DNA from: Heterobilharzia americana
Lineage: Eukaryota; Platyhelminthes; Trematoda; Strigeidida; Schistosomatidae
Assembly (NCBI GenBank): GCA_944470555.2
Contig: OX104130.1
Coordinates: 75,459,160-75,523,159 of the forward strand
Direction: 5' to 3'
DNA: 64,000 nucleotides
Part shown: positions 1-10,701 of the stretch, in pieces
Layout of the letters: each line of letters begins with the position of its first letter
Position numbering within the stretch: the first letter of the stretch is position 1
Notes under the pieces: model-generated
The model's input: the letters and a program-made list of their open reading frames with translations, nothing else
Database searches by the model: none
What the model was told of the DNA's origin: nothing
Made by a program: the position numbers and the translations under genes

Positions 1-606
1 CGTGAGTTAGGCTAAAAGTTATCTGCAGGTGTTATTCGGGGTTATTATAGGATGTAGTGTTCTGTGTGCAAATTCATGCATTTTGTTGTATACTGTATGC
101 ATATTGTACGGACAAATGGGTTATATCACAGTTTGAGAGATTTTATACTGGATCCAAAGAAAGAGTTTTATTTTAACTTCAACATTTAACAAATGTTATC
201 GCTTCTTACAAATATATAATGTATTTAAAATATTATCTGAAAGCAAATAATAATTTTTCCACATGTTCATCATAGTCTATAATTTTTGCAATAGATATGA
301 ATCATGAAGTGTACACTTTGTGACAATAATTCTACAGTTTTTACTATGATTCCATATTTCAAGATAAAATATAATCAGTGATACAAAAATATTGTCATAA
401 TATATGAAAAGTCAGTGAGTCATTTTGCTCAAAGCTTTAGAAAATTTAAGTGATGTATCATTTTTACAAATTCTTGAAATGTATTAAAAAGTTAGTTTAT
501 GAAATCAAAAACTATCTTCATCAATTTGTACAGAAATATGAGTTAGAAACATAGGATTTTCGGATATGGCACAATGTGGGCAAATAAAATTCCTTTTTAG
601 CTATGT
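1..606. other. AT-rich DNA, no recognised feature
   Basis: No convincing coding frame, RNA gene or repeat was seen. The stretch ends at the target-site duplication of the first RTE insertion. Confidence 0.5.
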
Positions 607-620
607 AAGCCAAAAACAAC

Positions 621-1022
621 TACAGATATTCATCAACAACTGCATGCGCTTGCTCATTACTGAAGCCCAGATGGCCAGAATAAAAAGAATAAACAACAAG
701 GAACACTGGGAACGAATCAACCAAGAACCTATCACTCAACAAATATGCAATGTAAGGAAGTGGAGATGGATTGGGCATACACTGAGAAGACCGACTGGGG
801 ACATTATACTCCAGGCCAGGTTGTCGGGTGGGATCCAAAGGGGAAACGACGAGTTGAGCGTTTGAGTCGAGGATGATATGGAGGAAATCGTGTATGAGGA
901 AGAAATGAGAGCTTGTGGGCAGTCATGGAGCCAGATTGAAAAGATTGGAGGGAAGAGAGTGGAATGGAGGTGTGCTACTGAATCACTATGTTCCATTAGG
1001 AACCCAAGGGACAAATAATGAT
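621..1022 (+). mobile_element. RTE/SR2-like non-LTR retrotransposon, 3' end
   Basis: This is the last ~400 bp of an RTE-clade element. The translation carries the family's C-terminal signature, FINNCMRLL then WRWIGHTLRRPTGD, which follows the reverse transcriptase domain in fuller copies in the window. It ends in the usual AGGGACAAATAAT tail. It is flanked by a likely 14-bp target-site duplication (607-620 and 1023-1036, one mismatch, core CAAAAACAAC), so it is a 5'-truncated insertion made by target-primed reverse transcription. The reading frame breaks near 862, so no protein is expected. Confidence 0.85.
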
Positions 1023-1036
1023 AAGGCAAAAACAAC

Positions 1037-1519
1037 ATAGAATTCATATAGGTTCAAGGAAATCGGAAAAAGGAATTAAAGCAAAATCATTGCAAGTGAG
1101 CCGAGTGGATAACTCTTTAAAGTATTAAGCGATGCTTTCTGAGTCCGACTCTCAGTTGCAACAACATCTTTCACTGGGGTGAAGATAAATCCGGTTGACG
1201 AGTCTCAAAGACAATGAAAAGCAAGTCCTATTTTTTCTACTTGCCACCAAGCAGATATCAAAAGAATACTAACACCATATGGTGTCATCGTAGTTTATGT
1301 AACCAGAATTGACTATTGCTGCTTGAATCAGTCTTCATATTGACTAATTTCTTGACTATTTTTTTAAACTTCCGAAAATCTTTTGTGCTTGGACGGTCAA
1401 CTTAAAAGTCTGTGTTACTCCTGGATCATCAGTATGAAACTTATTAATTTTCCAGTAAGACACGTTTTAAATGAAAACACTATCTGATGGCTACGAATAG
1501 ACTATTTCTAACAAGGTAA
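1037..1519. other. No recognised feature
   Basis: Sequence between an RTE fragment and a PLE fragment. Nothing could be assigned; it may be decayed PLE coding sequence, since the PLE similarity begins without a clear edge near 1520. Confidence 0.35.
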
Positions 1520-2425
1520 GCAAATTCTATCGTGTAGAATAGCTTCAATATCATCATCTTCAACAGTATGAATACTCTAGAAGATATCCTATCTCAGTTT
1601 AATAACTGCCACCCTTCAATCAGATTCACATTAGAAAAGGAAATTAATTCTAAGATATCCTTCTTAGACTTGCAGTTAAAAAAGACGAGACAATGGATTA
1701 CTCGAAAGATCTATTCGCAGAAAATATACATGAAATCGAAAACTCACGAATTTTCATGGTTGGGTGCCTCTGTGCACCGGAAGAAATCTAATTCGCTCCT
1801 TATGCCATAGCATCTGCACTATCTGCAGTCCGGATACCTTGATAGATGAACTAATTTTTTTCAAAATGTTCTGATTCAAAATCATTATACTGAACGTTTC
1901 ATCGCTAAAGTGATGAAATTGAAAGTGAATAACGGTCCCGCCCCTACGGTTCCTAAGAAGCTTCTTTTCATGAGCTTACAGTTCAACGGAGACACATCAG
2001 CAGATATATTAAGAAACCGCCTGACATGACCATTGAGAAAGACGTTCTACGCTGCCGAACTCAGACTAACTTTCTCCAAGTACCCAATACTTTGATTATG
2101 TGCAAAGGATAGGCTAGCTTCCTTGCCCACCTCGATGTGTGTCTATCAATTCACCTGCTCCTGTAGAGTAAGGTATATCGACCATACTCAGGGTTTGCTT
2201 TCCAAGAGCATTTCTGAACACATGCCGGCTTGAATATTTATGGAGGGAACTGTTGGACTGTAACCACTTCTTGATAACAAGAGTTCTCGGTGCCTGTTTA
2301 AGGTGCTGAATGCCGCAAGCAAAAAGATGCTTCTTGAACGTTTCTTTTAAACATTATTCTCCGATGAATATCCGAAATACCTACAGCCTACTTTCATCAA
2401 TGAAGACAACGTCATACACGTTACT
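1520..2425 (+). mobile_element. Penelope-like element fragment (CVYQFTC subfamily)
   Basis: A decayed PLE. The frame at 1568-1810 contains EKEINSKISFLDL, the conserved stretch after the reverse transcriptase active site. The YVDD box just upstream is destroyed (KFYR runs into a broken frame). Downstream, near 2135, CVYQFTCSCRVRYIDHT is the start of the GIY-YIG endonuclease domain, followed by SEHMPA. The order RT then GIY-YIG is diagnostic of PLEs. The YIG glycine is changed to Asp and several stops interrupt the frame. Sequences of the same subfamily lie near 33.6, 34.5, 52.4 and 53.0 kb. Confidence 0.75.
1568..1810 (+). pseudogene. PLE reverse transcriptase C-terminal piece
   Basis: An 80-codon open stretch inside the PLE relic. 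It matches the region just downstream of the catalytic YVDD box: LEDIL, RFTLEKEINSKISFLDL. It has no catalytic residues of its own and is followed by a frameshift. It is transposon debris, not a host gene. Confidence 0.65.
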
Positions 2426-2811
2426 GCAGATGTAACCTAAACGCTCGCATTACTAAATAGCCCGGTAAAACACAAACTTGACAAACTAAAGAAAGAGGCA
2501 AACTCGTAAACAGTGAAGCAAGTGACATGAAGCTCTGCAGACCTCCTAAAGTAAAAGAATGAGAATATATTCTGTAGGGATTTTAGATCTAGGAGTAAGC
2601 GTTAACTTTGGTTCTAGGCATGCTGAAAAACTAAGGAAAAGACACATCACAGGGATCAATTTTTCCAGCTCTGAATAACCACCTTAAAACACTATTTAAA
2701 TTGAAGATAATTTATGATTATAATAATTTAAAAATCCCCATCAAGTCATAGAACAAAAGACGTTTAGCGAAGAGCTACTCTTTTCAGCGATATCATTCTC
2801 AAGCTGTACAG

Positions 2812-2851
<40 letters not shown>

Positions 2852-3401
2852 CATTGTAACAGAAAACGTTTCATGAAATATTTCTGAACAGAGTTCAGGT
2901 ATGAATAAAAACCAGGTTACAACAGAAATTACGTAATGTTTGAAATGGTAATGAGAAGAAGACTTACCAAGATTGAACTAATATTTGGTTACTAAGTTAA
3001 ATGCTGTAACATAGTGAATACAGAAAGAAATCAGAATTATAGGAGTGAAGGAATGTACTGTATGAGAGGATCTGCATGAAGAGGTTTTTGAAGGTAGAAA
3101 TGTTTTTATAGGATATATCCATCTCGAGTGACTGGACAAATTTCTTTTGAACGCAGAGTTCAGGCTTCAAAATATTAATTGTCATGGCTTCCGCAGTTTG
3201 AAGAAGTTTTCGGCTTACACGTTTTGTGAGATTTGTGCGAACTTAATAGATGACCCTGAAGTTGTTTTTCACACGTACCGGGTGATCATAATCGGTCAGA
3301 TATTCTAGAATAGAGCTGTGAACTGTTATCCTTTCCCCATTTTAGAACCAGGCTGACACGATTATTCAGACATAGAGTCTGAGGATCGTTTAAACTTCTG
3401 G
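2426..3401. other. No gene; one AT dinucleotide tract
   Basis: AT-rich spacer between two PLEs. The only clear structure is an (AT)n tract at about 2816-2846. The right part (about 3180-3400) may be PLE untranslated sequence but gives no clear protein similarity. Confidence 0.4.
2816..2846. repeat. (AT)n microsatellite
   Basis: About 31 bp of uninterrupted AT dinucleotide. Confidence 0.95.
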
Positions 3402-3440
3402 GTTGTATTATGCTGTTTGAGCTGGGTTGTTTAATCTTGG

Positions 3441-3498
3441 AGCTTTCATCGTCTTTCTAGACAATATCACCAGCACTAACTTCAATATAAAGTGAGCT
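3441..3498 (-). ncRNA. Hammerhead-like ribozyme core in left PLE terminus
   Basis: Read on the minus strand: AGCTC, a stem I region, core CTGGTGA (one change from CTGATGA, A6 to G), stem II ATTGTC/GACGAT closing loop TAGAAA, then GAA and AGCT. The two AGCT tetramers can pair as stem III with A15.1-U16.1. Hammerheads in PLEs are established knowledge. The core substitution suggests this copy is weak or inactive. Confidence 0.5.
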
Positions 3499-3549
3499 GA
3501 CATTATCTCCCCGTGAGTGATTTAGTGGCTTTTCCTGACGAAGTGGTTT

Positions 3550-3804
3550 GTGATTGGTTGTTTCCTCGTTGAGTCATGCAGACATTCAATCAAATCATTA
3601 ACAGAATTCTCCGCAAAGGTCAAAAGCAGTAACATAGGAAAAGACGAATTACTGCTATCCTTAGATATCACAGCACTAAACACACCCGTCGAACCCCAAC
3701 TGGCCATGGGAACTATGTTCTTCTTCCTCAACGAATGTTCAAGTCTGATAAAACTCAAAGACCTTCGTCAGACAACATACCTCCAGTTCAATGGCAAGAA
3801 ATAA
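3550..3804 (+). pseudogene. PLE reverse transcriptase motif A piece
   Basis: An 84-codon open stretch covering fingers and motif A of the PLE reverse transcriptase; SLDITAL supplies the first catalytic Asp. The frame shifts before motif B, and the YLDD box sits in the next open stretch (3850-4089). Confidence 0.65.
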
Positions 3805-3849
3805 AAGCAGACGAAAGGATCACCGTTATTTGGACTGATTGCAAAAGCA

Positions 3850-4089
3850 GTGACACAGAGACTTATAGCCATCATTCTACCTGTGATCAAATCAAAAATT
3901 TTGATTCGTTATTTGGACGATACTTTCGTCATCATTAAAAAGGATGATATAGAAAACACTCACAGTTTGATCAGCAACGTTTCCAATGACATCGATTTCA
4001 CAATGGAGAAGGAATTAAACAACCAACTGCCATTCCTGGATTTTTTAGTCAGTAGGACAAATGCCGAAAAACTCGCAACCCAAGTGTAA
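3850..4089 (+). pseudogene. PLE reverse transcriptase YLDD piece
   Basis: A 79-codon stretch with ILIRYLDDTFVIIKKDD, the active-site motif C of PLE reverse transcriptases, both aspartates present, followed by FTMEKELNNQLPFLDF, the conserved segment after it. The frame is cut off at 4089 and overlaps the endonuclease frame that starts at 4061, consistent with deletion of the intervening thumb region. Confidence 0.75.
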
Positions 4090-4702
4090 AGGAAGCCAAG
4101 ACACACTGATCAAATCCTCCCTAAAGAAGAACGGCTACCCACGAAACTTTATCAGAAAATGCCTATCTCGTGCATCATCAACTACAAAGTCATCGACAGA
4201 AATCAATAAACGCATCATCCTGCGATACATAGAGAATATATCAAAAATCACGACAAGATTACTGAAACCACTTGGAATTGATGTGGCTCATAAACCAAAA
4301 AATTCCTTCCAAACACCATTATGCATACCAAAGGATGCAACAACCAAAGAAGACAAAGTGAATGTCATTTACAGCATCAACTGCAATAACTATAGTCAAC
4401 ACTACATTGGACAAAGTAGTCGCCCTCTTCGCCTTCATCTACATGAACAATTGGCTGATAGACGTTATGATATTTCATCATCATCAACGCACGTGGATAA
4501 TTATGGACATGAATTACATTTTGACAATGTAGAAATCATGGACAGAAGAAACACAGTGAATATCAGAGGATTCCTAGAAGCGTGGCATTCAGGTCAGTCA
4601 GCAATCGATAGACGTCTAGACACAGACCCGATCTACCAACCAATAAGAAAAGTGACAAACAAGCAGTGGAACAGCCAGCAAGAAAATGTGCGTAGTCAAT
4701 GA
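4061..4702 (+). pseudogene. PLE thumb plus GIY-YIG endonuclease piece
   Basis: A 213-codon open frame, the longest PLE piece on the plus strand. Residues ~20-95 match the PLE linker (LKKNGYPRNFI, TTRLLKPLGIDV, LCIPKDATTKEDK). The GIY-YIG domain starts at ~102 (VIYSINC, then HYIGQSS at 114-120, Arg 124 and Glu 129). In PLEs this nuclease nicks target DNA. The first residues (MPKNSQPK) read the end of the RT segment in a shifted frame, so the true protein would begin far upstream; this ATG is not a genuine start. Confidence 0.75.
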
Positions 4703-4782
4703 CACAACAAACAAAAGAAATAACTAATTACAAGCCACTTCGTCAGGGAAAGCTAGTAAATCGCTTACGCAGGGATACTGAC

Positions 4783-4842
4783 AGCTCACTTCGTACTGAA
4801 GTTAGTGCTGATGATGTCGTCTAGAAAGACGATGAAGGCTCC
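4783..4842 (+). ncRNA. Hammerhead-like ribozyme core in right PLE terminus
   Basis: AGCTC at 4783-4787 (possible cleavage side), a stem I hairpin, an intact core CTGATGA at 4808-4814, stem II GTCGTC/GACGAT around loop TAGAAA (4816-4833), then GAA at 4834-4836. Position 15.1 is G here instead of A, which would disturb pairing with U16.1. One extra U lies between the core and stem II. Assignment is by pattern only; stem I pairing is ambiguous. Confidence 0.55.
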
Positions 4843-4884
4843 AGGATTAAACAACCCAGCTCAGAGAACACAATACAACGATAT

Positions 4885-5775
4885 AAAATAGCTTCTTAAT
4901 ATTTGATTATTTTGATGACGTCGTGTTCTCTGAGGTGGATGATATAATCTTTGCTACTGTGGTGTGGCGGCCCTTTGCCAGCTGGAATTGTAATAATGTT
5001 CTATTTATCCTTCGGTTTCTTTGGAGCTTTTTGTTAATTCATTGGTTACTTGAGTGTGGTTTTGCTTCCTTTTGAGGCTCATCGTCTAGTCCTGAAGTCA
5101 TCACTGACGACTCTAGGGATACGAAGAATTCTAGTTCTAAAAAGTCTCCCATGATGTAATTTAACCTTTTCAGGAGGAAAAATTTCTCGGATTTTGTAAA
5201 GGATTGTTTGGACAAGTTGACTGCGCAGTCATTTGTTTCGTTCTCTTCTGATGTTTGTCGTTTCAAATTATTGCCAGGCTTCTCCAAAGGACGGTTCTTC
5301 CCTGTTCTTTATGTTATCTACCTCATTTTTCAATCTCATTTGCTAATGCCGTAAAGTGTTCTGCTATGAGTATCTCCTTAAGGTTTCTGTTTTGGCTGTC
5401 TCTTGTCTGTTAATACCTCCAACTCCTATAATTTGTATCAGTAGTGAGCAGTTCTACCATGAATCTTCCACTCCATTCCATTACTTTCTAGCCTATCACA
5501 TAGTCGAGAGGTGGTCTGTATCTGAGACTGGTTAGCAGAACATGCTGCCGTAGACACTTATGGAAAAAACATAGTTGTTTTTTTATGAAGACCTGCCTCT
5601 GAGCGAAGTGGTCCTATTTCCGTATAATGAGAAGTGTTTGATTTTTGTAGGATTTTGAAATAAAGGTGACTTTTATTAGTACAGGAGGAGGATTTTGGTT
5701 TTGTTGTATTCTCTGAGTAGGAAGGATTTTCGATTAAACCATTTAGCTCAGAGAATACAACATCATCATTATCGT
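4885..5775 (-). mobile_element. PLE 5' part / N-terminal fragment
   Basis: The minus-strand open stretch 5287-5039 contains NLSKQSFTKSEKFFLLKRLNY, which resembles the N-terminal NLS...LT..E...L..GLN signature that precedes the PLE reverse transcriptase. Both edges carry the PLE terminus motif: CGTGTTCTCTGAG near 4925-4936 and CTCAGAGAATACAAC at 5747-5761. A perfect 15-bp inverted pair (5703-5717 and 5747-5761) marks the right end. This may be the 5' part of a separate minus-strand PLE abutting the 3.4-4.9 kb copy. The N-terminal call rests on a short motif. Confidence 0.45.
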
Positions 5776-6896
5776 CCTCCTGAGTTAAAAATACCGTCTA
5801 TCTTCAAAACCTGAAGAACGAAGTCCAAGCCTGATAACCGTTTCGCTTTCTTCAGTATACCATCAGGAAGCAAAGAAAACGTCACGATTTCTGACAAGAA
5901 TTCCTAAAGTACCCAACATTGGAATTACAAAGTTTAACCACTGAACTTTGAACGAGTATTTGAACGATTGTAATCAAACAAATCAAAACACCTTTGTTCC
6001 GAAATAACTAGTTTGTTTGTTTAAAAATATCTCTCTAAAAATGAATATCCAGCGAAAACTTAATCAAAAGGATGGAATGTCTATAAATAGAATATTGCAA
6101 CAGTTCAGAAAAATCCATATTTGGGAACACCTTAGAGTAAGTGAACATAAAGGAACTGCACAAGCTGAAAGCTAGACAGTCATTTATTTTGCTCCTGTAC
6201 AAAAAACTACTTATATCTCTACCTAACCAAATACAAATAAAAAGGTATCTCAAGTCATATCCAATCTCACCAAGATATTTCAGATGTACTGGTCTGAGTA
6301 ATTAAATTGAATTAAAGCAGGATTCTGTACAACGTCTCAGAATATAAGTTTCTCAGTCATTCACAAAGGGAATCACTAGATTGCATATAACTTCAAGATA
6401 CAACGATATAAGTTTGCGTTTTACAGTGAACGACTGGTAAAGAAATACAATCCGAATTCATTTTCCTCAGTCTGTTATGATCAAGCGATTTATACTTACC
6501 TGTGAACACTCACAAGTAGATGTCTTTTTTTCTCTGCATTCTAAATAAACTGGTTTTTATTCATTTGACTCAGTAAATCATGCTAATCAGGCTTTATTGT
6601 GTATGGTTGTGATATACCTTCTTGAATATTCTTCCAGTCGGTCGATAGATAGGAAAATCTCCTGCTGTCACTCATAATTTACGATCTACCTTCGTCTCCA
6701 CATCATCCTCAAGGAATATCTACCTTGGATTTCCTTCAATACAATAAGTAAATTGCCTCTTTGTTGATAATTGTAGTTCCCCTTTGCTATGCTAATGTCG
6801 AATCACTCAACCACTGTTATTAAATGGACTTCTTCGAGGATGCTTTGATACTGCCGGATGTTTATCATACTACAGTCTGTTTGATGATTAACAGTA
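5776..6896. other. No recognised feature
   Basis: AT-rich sequence without a convincing gene, RNA or repeat assignment. Confidence 0.4.
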
Positions 6897-7045
6897 GATT
6901 TAAGGACGCGCATTTCGTCTTGTTAGGGATTCGTCAACTGAACTTATCTGCTTCCCAGTGAGTGATTTTGTTCTCACTGAGACTCGAACCCAGCACCTAG
7001 CGCTTCAAATGCCAAAGCGCTATCCTCTTGACAACTGTCAATGTT
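6897..7045 (-). repeat. tRNA-derived SINE (Sm-alpha type)
   Basis: On the minus strand the unit starts near 7045 with a tRNA-like head. Its B box GGTTCGAGTCT is readable at 6977-6991, and the GATAGCGCTTTGGC segment is shared with the 26.2-kb copy. It continues into a body with a hammerhead ribozyme (6901-6955). SINEs of this kind are transcribed by RNA polymerase III from the internal A and B boxes. Confidence 0.7.
6901..6955 (-). ncRNA. Schistosome hammerhead ribozyme, C3 mutated
   Basis: On the minus strand: TTGACGA (core CTGANGA with the first C changed to T), stem II region ATCCC ... AAGAC, then GAAA, then TGCGCGTC. The stem III side and the GUC cleavage triplet are kept. C3 is part of the conserved core, so cleavage is expected to be lost. 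Confidence 0.65.
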
Positions 7046-7049
7046 TTCT

Positions 7050-8063
7050 CTCATTCCAGTCAGTAATTTCTGGTATTTTGTGTGCAAATAGAAATCAAGT
7101 TAGTAAATGAGGTTACTTTGCCTTTTATCACAATGATCAGTGGAACTTTTTGTGAACTCATGAGTACATTTTACATTCACTGAATAATTCTGAAGCACGT
7201 TGTATTATCTCATTGGATATGACTTTCATTCTTCCTGTAACCTTTTATTTTTGTTAGTGATTTTGTATTTAAGTTTTCATTTCAGTCGAAAATTTGTCGA
7301 CAAGTATGAAACTTCTGATCTTTTATTTCAATGAATATTCTGGACTGATATTTGATCACTTCCTTCATTTTTGCCAGTCACGGGGTGAGTCTTTCTTCGT
7401 GATATCGCATTTTGTCCGATTTTACAGTTGGTCTTTAGTTGCTCCCCTCAATATTTTTGGCATAATTCAGTCCCAATCTAACAGTTTTCTTATATTCTGA
7501 TACCCGAACGATCGGAGATCGACTGTTGTGACTTCTACTTGGAAAAGTAAAGTCATTTTATTATATCTCTTAAAAAAATGAATAACTGCATTTAGTTCGA
7601 CAGTTACCAAAACGGAGGTGACTTCGATTGTCACTGACTGTATTTGTATGATGCAATCAGATTAGTTCAAAAACTTGCAGCAACTTTAAAAATAGTCTAC
7701 TTTGCTGTATCCTAAGATGGCAGTATCTCAAAGGCTTCGATTTCAGAAATATCTAGGTCACGGAAACTGTTCATAGTATCGCAGTACTGTCCAAATTCAA
7801 CTTTTCAACAACCGATACGAAATGATAGATCGTCTGTATTGTTACAAACCTTTTACCACCTGCGCTTAAATTAAGGGTGACTTCTTCATCTTTTTATTCA
7901 GCTTTTAGCCCTAACAATGTTAAACTTCATTCTTTACCAGTAAATATTACACTAAAAACTTAGTTCTAACTACTAATGTTCAAAGATATTCAGAAGACTT
8001 ATATCATGTATCACAGATAACATATTTTTTGAGGTTAATGTGGATTTTACTTTGCATGTGGTA
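7050..8063. other. No recognised feature
   Basis: No gene or repeat could be assigned; several short open frames here have no family-like motif. Confidence 0.4.
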
Positions 8064-8619
8064 TTCATCACGGACTGACATCAGTTGGGGAACCATTAAA
8101 AATCTGGGAGTACTGAATAGCTGTTTCGTCTTAGTATGAGGCGCTTCAGCAGTAGGCACTCACAACCCGGCTTCAAAGCTGAACTTTGAACCTTCTACTA
8201 TCACGATGAACCCGTTAACCATTGAAATCCCTACCAGTCTCAAAATAAATCACTGTATAGTGCTCATTAGTGGCATGTCTCCAGATGCATGTCACGAAGT
8301 TCTAATTAGAAACCGTAACCTTTGACTTCAACCAGTCGGAAAGTAAGCGGATGCCAGCTGAACGCCACGGGTGGTAGTCGTGCCATATCGAACTAGTCTA
8401 ATTAGCGTTTGAGGTTTACGCTCATTTGTGACCAGCTTCAATGAGTGGTTCCCTAAAGGTTTGATGAGAATTCGTGACAGGTAGTCCTAAAATAAAGACA
8501 TACCTGGTATGGCTATGCCACGGGTGCTCAATGCTGGAAAATCCCGTACTAAAATGAAATAGTTAACAAGCGCTCCTAGTTTTCCACTATCTCTTTAACT
8601 GACATCAGTCCACGATGAA
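8064..8619. repeat. Repeat unit with inverted ends
   Basis: A ~556-bp unit bounded by inverted 23-bp ends (8064-8086 and 8597-8619), 19 of 23 positions matching and all four differences transitions; the ends read TTCATC..GGACTGA...CAGTT. A similar end sequence, GATGTCAGTCCATGATGA, occurs at 62,794-62,810. It could be a non-autonomous DNA transposon or a composite repeat. No coding capacity was seen. Confidence 0.4.
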
Positions 8620-9260
8620 TATCAACTTAGAAGGAAAAATAGCTCTACGAAAAAAAACTTATTTTTGACAAGCTGATATTTAGACTTATACGACCACGTG
8701 TAGATACTGAATTTTCGATGTACAATCACTTGGTAATAGTTTTTTTTTTAACCAGTAATTAATTATAAAGTCGATTGAATGGTTTCATAAACTAAAAAGG
8801 AGATTTGAATGCATAGAAGTAATTGTTTAGGCTACAGTAGTACTCAGTTACATAAACAAACGTAAGCGCTATCATTAATAGTATACTCATAAATACGAGT
8901 TAAAATTAAAGTTTCTATGATACGATGAATGATCCAGAGATGGTACTGAGATATATTCATGATAGTTTTAGTGAGTAGTAAGAGACCATTTTATATGACT
9001 TGATATTGAAACTGTTTTATCAGCTGAAGCAAAATCTCAAGATTAAAAGCACCCATATTTTTTTCCGTCAAAAGTATTGTTCTTGCATTATTTAAATGAA
9101 CTAAGATAGGTTTTATTATACTACCCAGTAGATAACGATAAAGCAGTGATAATGAAGAATTTGTAACAAACGTTTATGCATGCAATGTTTCATTTTTGAG
9201 TTTCAGATTGTCAAAACTGGCTCAGCGCTTAACAAGTGTTGACATGAATGTATATATGTA
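8620..9260. other. No recognised feature
   Basis: AT-rich DNA left of an RTE copy whose 5' edge is unclear (somewhere before 9270). Confidence 0.4.
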
Positions 9261-9264
9261 TCTT

Positions 9265-10216
9265 CCTGTTTGTTGTGGACTGGACTGAACTGCATTATGC
9301 AACAAAATGTGAGGAGTTAGAAGATGGGCATATACTAAGTGAACTAATGAAAAGACCCTAGAAGAAGACATGAATTTTGCCGATGGTGATTTATATCTAA
9401 TATCTAATGTCGCAAAAACTTGAAGATCTACAGGCAAAAACTAACAAGTTGGTAGAAGAGGCAGTAAAGACGGGACTTCAAGTGAACCTAGAGAAGATGA
9501 AGATACCCAAGCAACAACAAGAAGCACCAAACACCATCAGCGGGAGAAATCTGAAAGAAGTAGTCTCTTTCACCCACCTAGGCAGCATCGTTTCAACTAC
9601 AGGAGGTGGCAGCACAGACAAGAATGTCAAAACCAGGATTGGAAAGACAGCAAGACAAGACTTCTTTAACCTGAAACCAGTGTGGCGATCTACTGCACTC
9701 ACCATAAAGCGTGAACAACATCCGGATTTTCAACAGTAATGTGAGTCAAGTCACTGCATGTATGTGACGGTCGGTGCGTAACGGAAAGCATTTCCAACAA
9801 ACTGCACACATACATCATCAACAGCTGCCACCTAAGCTCACTGGATACTGAACATCAAATCAAATGGCCAAAATAATTAAAAAAAGCAAAAGCTGCATGA
9901 CTGGTAAAGAACCAACCAGGAACCTATCGCTCAAAAAAATCTGTAAAAGACAGTGGAGATGGATTGTATTGCACATACACTGAGAAAACGGTTCGACGAC
10001 ACCATGCGTTAGGTCAAGCCCTCGGGCGGAATCCAAAAGGGAAACGAAGAGTTGGCCGTCTGAGCTGAGGGTGACATGGGTTATATGGCGTGAGGAAGAA
10101 CTGAAAGCTTCCGGGCAGTCGTGGAGCCAGATCCAATAGACTGCAGAAAACAGAGTGCAATGGTCGCTTGCTACTGAAGCCCTATGTTCCACTAAGAACC
10201 CAGGGACAAATAATAA
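9265..10216 (+). mobile_element. RTE/SR2-like element, 3' part
   Basis: Starts within the reverse transcriptase (VVDWT-like segment near 9275), continues through the damaged FADD region (~9370), the SQKLEDLQAKTNKL segment (9407 on), THLGSIVSTTGGGS (~9570) and the degenerate C-terminal WRW..H.LR segment, and ends with CCCAGGGACAAATAATA near 10216. The longest open stretch, 9407-9739, is only 110 codons. An (AT)n tract follows the tail directly. Confidence 0.8.
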
Positions 10217-10227
10217 AAAAGCATTTA

Positions 10228-10230
<3 letters not shown>

Positions 10231-10276
<46 letters not shown>
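10231..10276. repeat. (AT)n microsatellite
   Basis: About 46 bp of AT dinucleotide, starting 15 bp after the RTE tail. Confidence 0.95.
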
Positions 10277-10278
<2 letters not shown>

Positions 10279-10366
10279 TAAACAATTAGGTATGTAAAAC
10301 GAAGGATGCAAGTGTAGCAGGATAAAACAGATGAATTGTGTTTCGATGACACCTCCTTAACTACTT

Positions 10367-10701
10367 ACAACATAGAATATCATAATGTATAGTTTCACTC
10401 AAAATCTAACTAAAAGAAAAAACAGTTACATGGAGACTTCCTAACAAAATCCCACACAATACATTAACAACTCATCCAGAGTAAAGCTCAATCAAAATTG
10501 ATCTGAAACACTGTCTCTTCAACTCAATTTTCAAACTTTCCTCATTGAGTTAAGACACAGGCTGAGTTTGAGAATCCATATAAACAGCTGCCAGATTGAA
10601 ATGTAATTGAGATGGATGAGAAGGGTTGGTTCAAAGCTAACGTGGTTGACCATGCTAAACAGTATCTTGTTTTTATCGATAGTGCAGTGTAGAATTTTGT
10701 C
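10367..10701 (+). repeat. Long inverted repeat, left arm (335 bp)
   Basis: This arm reads as the near-exact reverse complement of 11955-12289. Both arms are exactly 335 bp, so no length change has accumulated. By eye the only difference found is near the outer end (CATAGAATAT against CATGGAATAT). It has no recognised coding capacity and matches no other repeat in the window. Confidence 0.85.

Larger units (their letters stand above)
3402..4881 (+). mobile_element. Penelope-like element with inverted terminal repeats
   Basis: A compact PLE copy on the plus strand. Reading order: RT motif A (LLLSLDITAL, ~3650), motif B (QFNGK ... QTKGSP, ~3790-3830), active site YLDDTFVI (~3909-3932), then a GIY-YIG domain (VIYSINC ... 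HYIGQSS, ~4360-4420). The ends, about 3402-3553 and 4732-4881, are inverted copies of each other, roughly 150 bp, sharing CCACTTCGTCAGG, AAAGACGATGAA and CCCAGCTCA. Each end contains a hammerhead-like core. The coding region is broken by frameshifts and lacks the linker between RT and endonuclease. A relative lies near 47 kb. Confidence 0.8.

Noticed and set aside
566..865. 99-codon open frame as a host gene
   Set aside because: Its second half is the RTE C-terminal signature and its first part is flanking DNA before the target-site duplication.
9173..10231. TTTATGCAT as target-site duplication of the 9.3-kb RTE copy
   Set aside because: Only 9 bp, AT-rich, and the left match is ~90 bp from any recognisable element sequence.
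9860..10285. 141-codon minus frame starting in IYIYIY
   Set aside because: It is the antisense of an RTE 3' end plus an AT microsatellite.
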